A stretch of 64,000 nucleotides of DNA from Symsagittifera roscoffensis (lineage: Eukaryota > Xenacoelomorpha > Acoela > Convolutidae). Positions 11,160-22,100 of the stretch are shown here, piece after piece. The notes beneath the pieces are model-generated. The model made no database searches. It had not been told where the DNA came from and saw nothing but the letters and a program-made list of their open reading frames with translations. Every line of letters starts with the position of its first letter. Within the stretch, counting starts at the first letter, position 1. The position numbers and the translations under genes are program-made. The stretch lies in assembly GCF_963678635.1 (NCBI RefSeq), contig NC_087062.1, forward strand, positions 83,290,012-83,354,011, given 5' to 3'.

Positions 11160-14100
11160 GAGTTACAGAAGTTTGAAGATTGCCAACTTGGTAAATTTGC
11201 AGTAACAAACGCGCGGTGTATATCTTGCTAATCACGCGTACGCGGAGATTTAGTTCGTCCTGAACTTAGTTCCAAACTGATTTGATACTTGATTTTCGGC
11301 CTCATTAATTCGTTGCTATATGCGAAAAATACCACTCTGTACTTAAGATAGCGTGCGAGGAGTTGAAATAGTGCTGACGGATGGCGTAAAGTAAAGGGCC
11401 AAATTTTTTTCAACAAGAGGGTAATAATGTCCTGAATTCAAATTCAAAAAAGTTTCTACCTGTGATCTATTTCATAAAGTCATGGAGATATAAAAATAAC
11501 CAATTCGGCTAATTTGTGATAAGGAACGCGCGATAAAACTCGTACCAACAACGCGTAAGCCGAGATTTAATCTGGTTCAAAAACAGTTCCAAATTAATTT
11601 AAGGCAGAATTTTTAATCCTAACTAAATCTTAACTTCACGTGAAAAACTACTTTGAACTTTAAATAGCTTGCGAGGAGATCAAAAAGTAGTAAAGGTATG
11701 GCGTGTGGCGGACAGAAAAAATTTTTATACTTTTTTAGCTAAGTAATGTTGTTCTGATCTCAAACTCAAAGAGATTTCGATAGCGTGTGGGAAGACGATG
11801 GAGTGTTGAAGGCATGACTCATGGAGGGCGAAACTTTTATTTTTATGGAACGAGATGTTGTTTTGCGCTCGCAAAAAAAAATCAATCAGTTACAGTTTTT
11901 CAAAAAATCATGGAGTAGAAAGATTGTCATTTTAGCCGAATTCCAATAATTAGTGCGCAATACATTTCTTATCAAAAACGTGTAAGCGGAAAATTGGTCC
12001 AGCATGGAAATAGCTCTAAACTGAAATGAGGCATAATTTTTAGCATATTTAAAGTCTATGCCAAAAAGTATGCCAACTTGCCATAACTAACGCGTGATGT
12101 TTATATAGCGTAACGCGTAAGCGGAGATTTATTCCAGCTTAGAATTAGTGTGTTGAAGATTTTGCGTATACTGGGGCGGAAATTTTGAATTACCTAAAAA
12201 TTAATGGTTCCCTAACTTTTTTAAAATCTCTGATGCTAGTTTGCAAAAGTCGTGGGTTTATTAAGGTTGTCAATTTGAGCAATTTTTCAAAATCTAATGC
12301 GCCAAGATTTTGGCCAACAACGCGTTAGTGGAGATTAAATTGAGGCTTGCTCTTAGGCCTGAATAAAATTGTTGCTGTAAGAAAAAGTCTCTCATTGTTT
12401 TTTAGATAGCATGTGAACATAACATACAATAGCGTGTTGATGGGATGGCTTATGGAGCAGAATCAGAAAAACAATAATATCCCGAGCTCGGATTCATTTT
12501 TTTCAAAAATGAGCATTTTTCTCAAGGTCTACGACATTTAGAAATTGCTAATTTGACCAACTTCAGATAATTTTTGCGCCATAAACTTCTTTCCAATAAA
12601 GCTTAATCGAAGATTTAAAACGGGTTAAAATAAGATTTAAAAAACTAAAATGAGGCCAACTATAACTTTTGTTCGCCTATTTAGTTTTTGCAAAAAACGA
12701 GAAATACCATTTTGTACTTTAGATAGCGTCTGAGGAGATGATAGCGTAGTGACGGGATGGCGTATGTGGAACGGAACCATTTTTTTTTCGCAGAATGGTA
12801 TTTTGTCTGTGCTCGAACTCAATTTTTTTTCAGCTGTGATCATCTTGCTCAATTCCTGGAAGTATATATTTATATTGCCGAATGGGCCAATTTGGGATAT
12901 TTACGCGTAATGAAAGTACTGCCAATGACACTTAAGCAGAGTGTCAGCTCATCTGAGAATTAGCTACAAATTGAAATTATGTTTTCGGTAATGAAAAATC
13001 TATCATTTTTTTTATTGTGCAGAGCTTGCAAGCAGATGAAATGTGTCGAGTGTATGATGAAATGTGTCAGAGTTTCAGCTCATCTGAGAATTAGTTACAA
13101 ATTGAAATAGTTTTTGGTATACATATTTTCTGCTATATGAAAATTCTATCATTTTTTTTATTGTGCAGAGCTTGCAAGCAGATGAAATGTGTCGAGTGTA
13201 TGCCGTATGCCAAATGGAGTTTTAAATTTATTAGAAGTTTAAAGTTTTCTTGTACTCGAGTTCAATTTTTCTTCAGCTGTGATTTTCCCCCCAAAGTCAC
13301 GGAAACTTACATAAAGCCAAATGGGCCCGCTTGGGATATTTACGCGTAATAAAAGTACTGCTAATGACATTTAAGCGGAGTTTCAGCCCATCTGAGAATT
13401 AGTGCTAAATTGAATTGAGGCATTGTTTTTAACCTATGTAATTTCTGCTATATGAAAACTAAATCACTTTGTACTTTAGATAGCGTGTGGGCAGATGATA
13501 GCGTGTTGAACGGATGGGATATTGGGAGCGGATTTTTTTGTCAGAAATGTAATATTCTCTTGTGCCCGAATTCGAATTTTTTTTCAGCCGTGAGCTTTTT
13601 TCATGAAGTCATGGAGGGTACATTGCTGTCAATATGGCCGATTTGAGAAAATTATAACGCGCGTTTCCTTCTCAGCATTAACGCGTAAGCGTAGGCTCGT
13701 TTTGGCTCTAAAAAGTTCGAAAATGATTTGAGATATGCTTTGAAGCTGAAATTAAATTTTGCTCTTTCACAATTTATCACTTTGTTTTATATTATCTAAA
13801 ATTATTTTTTCTATGCGCTCAAATTCAAAAAGATATTCATCCCTGACCATTATTGTAATATTAGGAAGCTTATATATTGCCAGTGTGGTCAATTTTGACA
13901 ATTAACGCACAAAAATTTTCGGCTTAGAAATAATTCCAAATTCGGTTTAAGCATGCCTGTTTTATAAGCTGCTATATGCAGAATAAATCTTTTTGTACTT
14001 GAGATAGACGTGGAAGATGAGAACGTGTGGAATACTTGGACTACTTGGCGGGCAAAACTCTCATATTATCAGAAAAGTAAAAAAAAATTGCCTTGAGCCC

Positions 14101-15737
14101 AATTGCAAAATGTGTTTCAATTGCAATCAACTTTCATGAAATCATGGAGATATAACAATAGGAAACCCGGCAGTTTGGCATAACGCGCGATGTGTTTCTT
14201 AGCAATAAAGCGTAAGCGGGAATTTGGCTCAGTTGTAAGCTAGCTGCAAATTGAACTGAGGCATGTTTTGAAGCCTAGCTTAAACATTGCTATATGCAGA
14301 ATTTATTAAGTTAAAATCGAGATAGCGTGTAGGGAGATGATAGCATCTAGAAATGTTAGCTAGCAGGGAAAAAAACTTTCAAATAACAGACAAATAATTT
14401 TGATTTGAGCTAAAGTTGAGAAAGATGTAGAATCCCTGATTGCTTTTGTAAGTGATTTTGAAACAAAACAAAATTGAAATAAGGCATATTTTTGGCCTGT
14501 ATTAAAGCTATTTTAAGCAAAACTTATCACTTTATTCGTTCGATAGGGTTAGATAAAATGCAGTAGCGTTGAAGGTATGTATGTAGTTTAGGGAGGCAAC
14601 ATTTTTGTTTTATGAGAACAAAACTGTTGCCTTAACTCATGGATGTACACAGATTGCCGATTTGGTTGTTCTGTGATTAATAACGCGCCATGTTTTCCTG
14701 CCAAAAACGGGTGAACGGATAATTAAAACGGCTCAAAAATATCTCCAATTTGAATTAAGGTTTTCATTTTAGCCTAATTGAAAGTTTGCTATTTGCAAAA
14801 TACGCCTAACTTTACTTTAATTTGCTCATAACGAGATGAGGGTCTGTTGAATGGTTGGTGTAAATGGCTTCAAAACGATCATTGTATCAGAAAAGTAATG
14901 TTGCCCTGAGCTCAAAAGCAAAGTTTATTTCAGTTGTGATTATTTTTGATAAAATCATGGAAGTATGCAGATTGGTCGCTTTCGGATTACTAATGCGTGA
15001 TATATTTCTTAGCAACGACGCGTAAGCGGGTGTATGGTTTGGTTTCAAATTAGTTCCAAATTGAAATGACGCTTGCTTTCTGGCCTTATTTAAAATTCGC
15101 TATATGCGAACTTAATCTAATTGTAACTTTAGATAGCGTGTGGGCAGACATAAGAGTGTTAATTGTATGAGTTATGGGCGGCAGAATTTTTTAAAATTAA
15201 ACGGTATTGTTTGTCTTTAGCTCAAAATCAGTAAAAAAAAATCTCTCTCTTATTCTTCTTACTAAACTCATGGGGTAGAAAAATTGTCAGTTTGATCAGT
15301 TTGCGATGAAAAACAGGACGTTTTTTGCTTGTTAGTAACGCGTCAGCACAGATTTAATCCAGCTTAGATACAGACCTTAATTGAAAGGAGGCTTTCTTTA
15401 TCGTCTATTTTTAAGCTACTATATGCAAAATTTCTAATGTTCTTTTAGATAGCGTGTGGGGAGTTGATAGTATGTTGAAGTTAATGCGTGAATGGGGGTA
15501 GGAATTTTTTTTATCAGAAAAAAAAATGTTGCCCTGAGCTCAGACTCAAAAAAATTTCACCTGATCAAGAAGATCAATTTTTGCAAGGTCATGGGGGTAT
15601 GAGGGTTGTCTTTTTAATCAATTTTCAACACTTAACGTGCGATGTTTTTTTTTTCAACGCGTTGGCGGAGATTTAATTGAATTGAGGATCGTTTTTTGGC
15701 TTAAACCAATATTTGGCATATGCGGAAAAGGTCTAGT
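11160..15737. repeat. Satellite array 1 (about 14 degenerate ~315 bp monomers)
   Basis: A diverged unit recurs head to tail with spacings mostly of 300-325 bp. Each monomer has recognisable blocks in the same order: 'tcctgagctcaaattc', 'atggagatataaa.attg', 'aacgcgcgatgt', 'aacgcgtaagcggagattta', 'gctatatgca', 'tttagatagcgtgtggggag'. Cores with acgcgtaagcgg or variants lie near 11235, 11552, 11977, 12111, 12319, 13340, 13680, 14210, 15018, 15341 and 15658. A block reading 'ttgcaagcagatgaaatgtgtcgagtg' is duplicated near 13027 and 13169. No coding potential; local ORFs are shadows. The array starts right after the protease 3' end and stops abruptly at 15737 against RepA sequence. Confidence 0.9.
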
Positions 15738-16193
15738 TCTAAAAAGTCGGTCATCAGCCCATCACCGGCTAAAGAAACTACCATGAACGATGTGGGGACA
15801 GGAGAGGGCTTCAAGCAGCATATCAAACGAGGTGAGACGGAATCAATCAGGTCTTCGTTTACACCGAAGCCAAAGAAACCTCCGATTCTTCGGAAACCCG
15901 CTAAGGCATTCGGGCATCAGCATCAAGCAATCGGAGTACAAAGACTAAGGCCCAGAGTCAGAAACAGACAACGAGCCGCCGAGGAAGACGCTAAAAAAGC
16001 AAGTGGCACCTTTGATATAAGCTCTTCAAGAAAACAAGCAAAATACATGAAACTGATCGAAACTATTACCAAAACATTTGCCGGATCTTTGTTAGTTAGC
16101 ATGATTGTCTTACTGAACAAGAATACTTTCATTTTGTGCAATAGCGTTAACTTTATAACTATTCTACATCTTTTCCTCCGTGTGCCACTTTAA
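15720..16193 (+). CDS. Longest intact RepA frame: basic tail plus hydrophobic segment
   Basis: A 157-residue frame, the only RepA copy in which the second frame is uninterrupted. The first six or so codons come from satellite sequence, so the ATG is probably accidental. The rest is a Lys/Arg/Ser/Pro-rich region of about 100 residues (PKPKKPPILRKPAK; RPRVRNRQRAAEEDAKK). Then comes KQAKYMKLIETITKTF, a hydrophobic run AGSLLVSMIVLL, and further hydrophobic residues to the stop. That layout resembles a type II membrane anchor, and in both duplication units it lies upstream of protease exons on the same strand. I recognise no family. It may equally be part of a mobile element. Confidence 0.35.
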   Translation: MRKRSSSKKSVISPSPAKETTMNDVGTGEGFKQHIKRGETESIRSSFTPKPKKPPILRKPAKAFGHQHQAIGVQRLRPRVRNRQRAAEEDAKKASGTFDISSSRKQAKYMKLIETITKTFAGSLLVSMIVLLNKNTFILCNSVNFITILHLFLRVPL

Positions 16194-16214
16194 TCGAGGT
16201 TAGCCTTAAAGGTT
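15738..16214 (+). repeat. RepA copy 4 (3' half only), left end of tandem-duplication unit 2
   Basis: Satellite sequence changes at about 15737/15738 to RepA sequence beginning 'aaaaagtcggtcatcagccc', matching 8354 onward in copy 3 and ending in the same subtype tail. This junction, absent from the other copies, is the expected novel joint of a tandem duplication of 8354-15737. Confidence 0.8.
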
Positions 16215-17105
16215 ATCTTCGATAAAATGTCTCCTAGTATGGGAGTTGTCATAAGGCGACCTTCGATCCCTTTTTCTGCGCTATTTTTTTCATGTGTTTC
16301 TTATCTGTCAGTTCATAGAGCTGTAAGTTTTCCAAGAACACATATTAACAGTCAAATTATACATCACCCAATTTCAGCATGAACTCAGTTGCCCAAGCCT
16401 AGAGTAATAAAATAAAGTCTGCTGTAATTTCTTTTTGTGATTTTCAAAAAATTTTCCAATTCTGATAACAATTTGTCATTAACATTCCTTCTCTGTTCTA
16501 ATTCTATATTGAGATTTATCAATTTTCTATTTGAATGTTACGATTTTATCATTTTACCTTATTTAAATTTCACTATTTGATTTTCCGGTTTTTCGGTCGG
16601 CCGAAGAGTTTTTGTTTGTTCTAAATCTCAGGAGGGTTTTTGTTTGTTCTAAGGTACAAAATTCGTACACGGTAACAGCCGAGAAACTTACTTTTTGGTG
16701 TCAGAGGCATAAAAATTCTCTCTATACTTGTCCAAAAACATCTGTAAATACATGCGAAGACGAAACATGATAGAACTTTTTTCATTAGCTTATACTGACA
16801 CTTAAGTGAAGGCCAAATATTCCTTTCATGGAACGCACAACAATCATCAGATGAGGTCAATTGATATATCATGAAGAAGCCTTTTCATTCATGTTGCAAA
16901 AATTCTTCCTGAAAAAAACTTCCGGAGACAAAAAAATGTTCCAAATCCTCCTTTTTTACCATTAGCTTAAGGCAATCTTCATTCTGCGCAAATAAAAAGA
17001 AAACAAATTTAAAACAACCTTCTAGATCTTTTTTTTAGATCATTTTTGAAGAAAAGTACAACAATGACGTCGACTTTTCTGAACTAACAGAAAGTTCAAG
17101 CTCGC
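16215..17105. other. ~890 bp present only in unit 2, between RepA and protease
   Basis: In unit 1 the RepA tail (to about 8838) is followed almost at once by 'cttctcaggtatcgtatcag'. In unit 2 the same two sequences are separated by this segment. No serine-protease motif, no TIRs and no target duplication are apparent. It contains a short direct repeat ('gtttttgtttgttcta', near 16608 and 16636). It is either an insertion in unit 2 or sequence deleted from unit 1. Confidence 0.5.
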
Positions 17106-17234
17106 CTGTACTTCTCAGGTATCGTATCAGTATGTATTAGAAAAATTGATCCACAAAATATCGCCCCTCTATATGCACTTTAAAGCCAGTTGAAAGCCAT
17201 GAAACTTCTTATTTTGATGTTTTTTTTGCTGCAG

Positions 17235-17432
17235 CTGATGATGTTCGGATAGTGGTTGGTGATTTCACCGATGCGACATCAGCCAAAGAAAAGGTGTTAG
17301 TCGAGATCATATACTGGCCGGCGGACTTCCTGTTAGTATATTTGCCCTCTTTAAATATCACCCCCATAGCAGCCAGTAACGATTACCACCCCTATAAGGA
17401 ACTAATTCGACGGTTGAGCATATGTGAAATAT
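17235..17432 (+). CDS. Serine protease (chymotrypsin fold), internal exon, unit 2
   Basis: Paralogue of 8986-9183, with the same acceptor (gctgcag) and donor (gtacgtag at 17433). It reads DDVRIVVGDFTDATSAKEK. Differences from unit 1 are few and include two silent third-position changes. The split-codon phase again matches the next exon at 18528. No upstream His57 exon was seen. Confidence 0.75.
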
Positions 17433-18527
17433 GTACGTAGTAACGAACCTCCCTCTCCCCCTAATGAAAAAGGAGAGGATAATGAAAGCGATCCAGGATA
17501 TATTCTTCTTAAACCCACTCTAAAAAATTTTCATGAAAACATCCCTCTGAAAAGGCTGAAAAAGGTATTGTTTTTGTAAGCTCGCATTACTTCAAATAAA
17601 TAAATATAGATGATTAGATATCGCAAATTTTGATTCCATTACGAACACAATTTTCGTTTGCCCTCAGAAATAGTTTGTGTTTCTGCTGCTGCTTCAAGAT
17701 CTTCAATTCAGTACTAGATAGCACTGGTGTGTTGTAGGAAATCAGCTCTTAAATATTTAACCACTAAGTGGATTTTCTATACAAAAATCTGAAATTCTTT
17801 TTTTTCTTTCTTAGCTCTCAGATCTATTCGTTATTATTTAAGTCTTAGGTACAAATTTAAAAACTTCAGATGTGAGAATTGGATCTGATCTAAATTTTTG
17901 TCTACTTTTTTTAGGTTAGCGAACTAAATTTATTTTCCGAGTTCTACCAAAGCACTGAAAAGACCGACCCTAATTTAGCCGAATTTTCTGCGCAGCAGGC
18001 AAATGTTTTTGCGCCGCAGGCAATTTTTAGTTCCAAAGCACTAAAATGACCCTATTGTTTTGGAACAAAAATTGCGCCGCCGGCAAATTTGAAAAGACAG
18101 GCCAAAAACGGCATTATTAGGCATTTTTTGGCGCGCACTTCCCCCTCAAAATTTGTAAATATTGGCCCCAAAAGGGCCCTTAAAAATTCTAGGGTCCGTC
18201 AGCCAGAAATGGAACTCTCAAATTAAAACAAAAGGGGAAAGGGGGGCCCTTTGAGTCGGCAGAGGGTCGAATCCCTGAGGGGGGGGGGGGCGTTCACACT
18301 CCGCCCCTCCTTCTAAATCCGCTGGTGCTCATCTTACAACTAAATATTTCTGCTTCGCTAAAAATTCTGGCAAAACTGAGTTTTTTCATCAGCATGTCTT
18401 ACAAGTTTTGACAAACATAATTCAGATCCCGCTCTTGTATAATAAAAACTCACGTCGAAAAAAGACAAGAAACAAATCGAATTATGATGTGAGCCGAATG
18501 ATTCATATAGGTATGCACGAGTTGCAG

Positions 18528-19057
18528 TCGACAACGACATTGCGCTGATCAAAGTGTCCAATTACAGCTTTGAAAAAGAACGCATTTTGTCAGTCTGCGG
18601 TGGCTATGCTGACGAGTGTACCATAATGGGTGCATGTGGAACAGGAAGAACTAGCCACAACTCAGAAGCTCTATCTCCATTTTTGAAAGAAATTCTGCTC
18701 TACGAAAGACCTCCCGGACTTTGGGATTTTTCCTCGGATTGTTCTCCAGATAAAGTTTGCACACGACGAATATCGAGGGGTCGGGATGACAATCTATTCC
18801 ACGGAGACAGCGGGGGACCACTTTATGTTTTCGGGGAATTTCCAGACAACAAACCGATTTGTGTCTATGGCGTGGCCAGTTTTTGCGGGAAATGGTCAGT
18901 AGATGTTCTTGGCTTCCATCTTTTCAACTGTTATTATGGTGGAAGCTATTTTGCAAACGTTCCCTATTTTGTGAACTGGATCGACGCTACCATTCGACAT
19001 CATTATGTGCAGTACGATACTGAAATGACGGCGACCGATAGTTCAAGCGATTATTAA
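18528..19057 (+). CDS. Serine protease (chymotrypsin fold), terminal catalytic exon, unit 2
   Basis: Paralogue of 10404-10933 with an open frame of the same length. Catalytic Asp codon 18536-18538 (DNDIALIKV); catalytic Ser codon 18809-18811 (GDSGGPLYV). About seven residues differ from unit 1. One is Leu to His two residues before the GDSGGP aspartate, at the rim of the substrate pocket; others are Gln to Lys, Asn to His and Asp to Asn near the C-terminus. Several silent changes are also present. The frame is kept open despite divergence, which hints at some constraint, but the excess of replacement changes is also compatible with recent relaxation. The 3' AATAAA of unit 1 is not conserved. 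Confidence 0.9.
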
Positions 19058-19199
19058 CATTCTTTTTTCCAAAAAATCAAGATGTTAAAACCAAAATTGT
19101 TCCAAGTTTTGTAGAAAAAGATGGAATATTTGTGGTCAGGATGGTTTTTTCTCTACAAAGTTTTGCCTTCTAAGCTTGCCAGTTTTGACTGAGTTTTTT

Positions 19200-22100
19200 T
19201 CAAAATTAAATTATAGCACCAGAAAATCAAATTGAGCTCAAATTCGAAAATATAATTCATCTAAATTCATTTTTGTAGAGTTACAGAAGTATAAAGATTG
19301 CCAACATGGTCAATTTGCACTAAAAAACGCGCGATGAATTTCTTGCTAATAACGCGTATGCGGAGATTTAGTTCGTCCTGAAGTTAGTTCCAAACTGAAT
19401 TGATACTTGATTTTCGGCCTCATTAATTCGTTGCTATATGCGAAAAATACCACTCTGTTCGTAAGATAGCGTGCGGGGAGTTGATATAGTGCTGACGGAT
19501 GGCGTAAAGTAAAGGGCCAAATTTTTTTCAACAAGAGGGTAATCATGTCCTTAATTAAAATTCTAAAGTCTTTCTACCTGTGATCTATTTCATAAAGTCA
19601 TGGAGATACAAAAATAGCCAATTCAGCATATTTGTGATAAACAACGCGCGATAAAACTCGTACCAGCAACGCGTAAGCCGAGATTTAATCTGGTTTAAAA
19701 ACAGTTTCAAAATAAATTAAGGCAGAATTTTTAATCCTAACTTAATCTTAACTTCACGTGAAAAACTACTTTGAACTTCAAAAAGCTTGTGAGGAGATGA
19801 AAAAGTAGTGAAGGGATGGCGTATGGGGGACAGAAATAAATTTTATGCTTTTTTAGCAAAATAATATTGTTCTGATCTCAAACTCAAAGAGATTTAGATA
19901 GCGTGGAGAAGACGATGGAGTTTTGAAGGCATGACACATGGAGGGCGAAACTTTCATTTTTATGGAACGAGATGTTGTTTTGCGCTCGCAAAAAATCAAT
20001 CAGTTATCATTTTTCATAAAATCATGGAGTAAAAAGATTGTCATTTTAGCCGAATTCCAATAATTAGCGCGCAATACGTTTCTTATCAAAAACGTGTGAG
20101 CGGAAAATTGGTCCAGCTTGGAATTAGCTCTAAACTGAAATGAGGCATACTTTTTAGCATATTTAAAATTTATGCCAAAAAGTATGCCAGCTTGCCATAA
20201 CTAACGCGTGATGTTTATATAGCGTAACGCGTAATCGGAGATTTATTCGAGCTTAGAATTAGTTCTAAATTGAACTGAGACATTATTTTTAGCCTAATTA
20301 AAAGCCGCTATATGCAAAATATATCACGTTGTTTTTTAGATTGCGTAAGGGAGGATGATAGTGTATGAAGATTTTGCGTATATTGGGGCGGAAATTTTGA
20401 ATTATCTAAAAATTAATGGTGCCCTAAATTTTTTTTAATCTCAGATGCTATTTTGCAAAAGTCGTGGGTTTATAAAGATTGTCAATTTTAGCAATTTTGT
20501 ATAATCTAATGCGCCAAAATTTTTGACAACAACGCGTTAGTGGAGATTAAATGGAGGCTTGTTCTTAGGCCTGAACAAAATTGTTGCTGTAAGCAAAAGG
20601 TCTCTCATTGTTTTTTAGATAGCATGTGAACATACCATACGACAGCGTGTTGAAGACATGGCTTATGGAGCAGAATCAGAGAACTGAATTGAGGCATTGT
20701 TTCTATCCTATGTAATTTCTGCTATATGAAAACTAAATCACTTTGTACTTTAGATAGCGCGTGGGCAGATGATAGCGTGTTGAACGGATGGCATATTGCG
20801 AGCTGAATTTTTTCATCAGAAATCTAATATTGTCTTGAGCCCGAATTCAAAAATTTTTCAGCTGTGAGCTTTTTTCATGAAATCATGGAGGGTAAATTGC
20901 TGTCATTGTTGCCGATTTGAGAAAACTATAATGCGCGTTTTCTTCTCAGCATTAGCGTGTAAGCGGAGGCCCGTTTTGGCTTTAAAAAGTTCGAAAATGA
21001 GTTGAGATATGCTTTGAAGCTGAAATTAAATTTTTCTTTATCTTAATTTATCACTTTGTTTTATATTATCTAAAATTATCTTTGCTATGAGCTCAAATTC
21101 AAAAAGATATTCAATCCCTGACCATTATTGTAACATTAGGAGGCTTATATGTTGCCAGTGTGGCCAATTTTGACAATTAATGCACAGTAATTTTCGGCTT
21201 AGAAATAATTCCAAATTCGATTTAGGCATGCCTGTTTAAAAGCTGCTATATGCAAAATAAATCCTTTTATACTTGAGATAGAAGCAGAAGATAAGAGCGT
21301 GTGTAATACGTGGACTACTTGGCGGGCAAAACTCTCATAGTATCAGAAAAGTAAAAAACTGTAAGGCTTTCATTTTAGCCTAATTGAAAGTTTGCTTTTT
21401 GCAAAATATATCTAACTTTACTTTAAATTGCTCATAACGAGATGAGAGTCTGTTGAATGGTTGGTGTAAATGGCTTCAAAACGATCATTGTATCAGAGAA
21501 GTTAGGTTGCCCTGAGCTCAAAAGCAAAGTTTATTTCAGTTGTGATTTTTTTTTATAAATCACAGATTGGCCGCTTTAGGATTACTAATGCGTGATATAT
21601 TTCTTAGCAATGACGCGTAAGCGGGTATATAGTTTGTTTTCAAATTACTTCCAAGTTTAATTGACGCTTGCTTTTTGGCCTTATTTAATTTTCGCTATAT
21701 GCGAACTTAATCTAGTTGTAACTTTAGATAGGGTGTGGGCAGACAAAAGAGTGTTAATTGTATGAGTTATGGGCGGCATAACTTTTTAAAATTAAACGGT
21801 ATTGTTGTCTTGAGCTCAAAATCAGTAACAAATCTTTCTGTTATTCTTTTTACTAAACTCATGGGGTAGAAAAATTGTCAGTTTGATCAGTTTGCGATGA
21901 AAAACAGGACGTTTTTTGCTTGTTAGTAACGCGTCAGCAGAGATTTAATCCAGCTTAGATACAGACCTTAATTGAAAGGAGGCTTTCTTTATCGTCTATT
22001 TTTAAGCTACTATATGCAAAATTTCTAACCCTCTTTTAGATAGCGTGTGGGGAGTTGATAGTATGTTGAAGTTAATGCGTGAATGGGGGCGGAGTTTTTT

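Noticed and set aside
15720-15740. ATG at 15720 as a genuine start for the RepA frame
   Set aside because: The first codons derive from satellite DNA at the duplication joint and are absent from other RepA copies.
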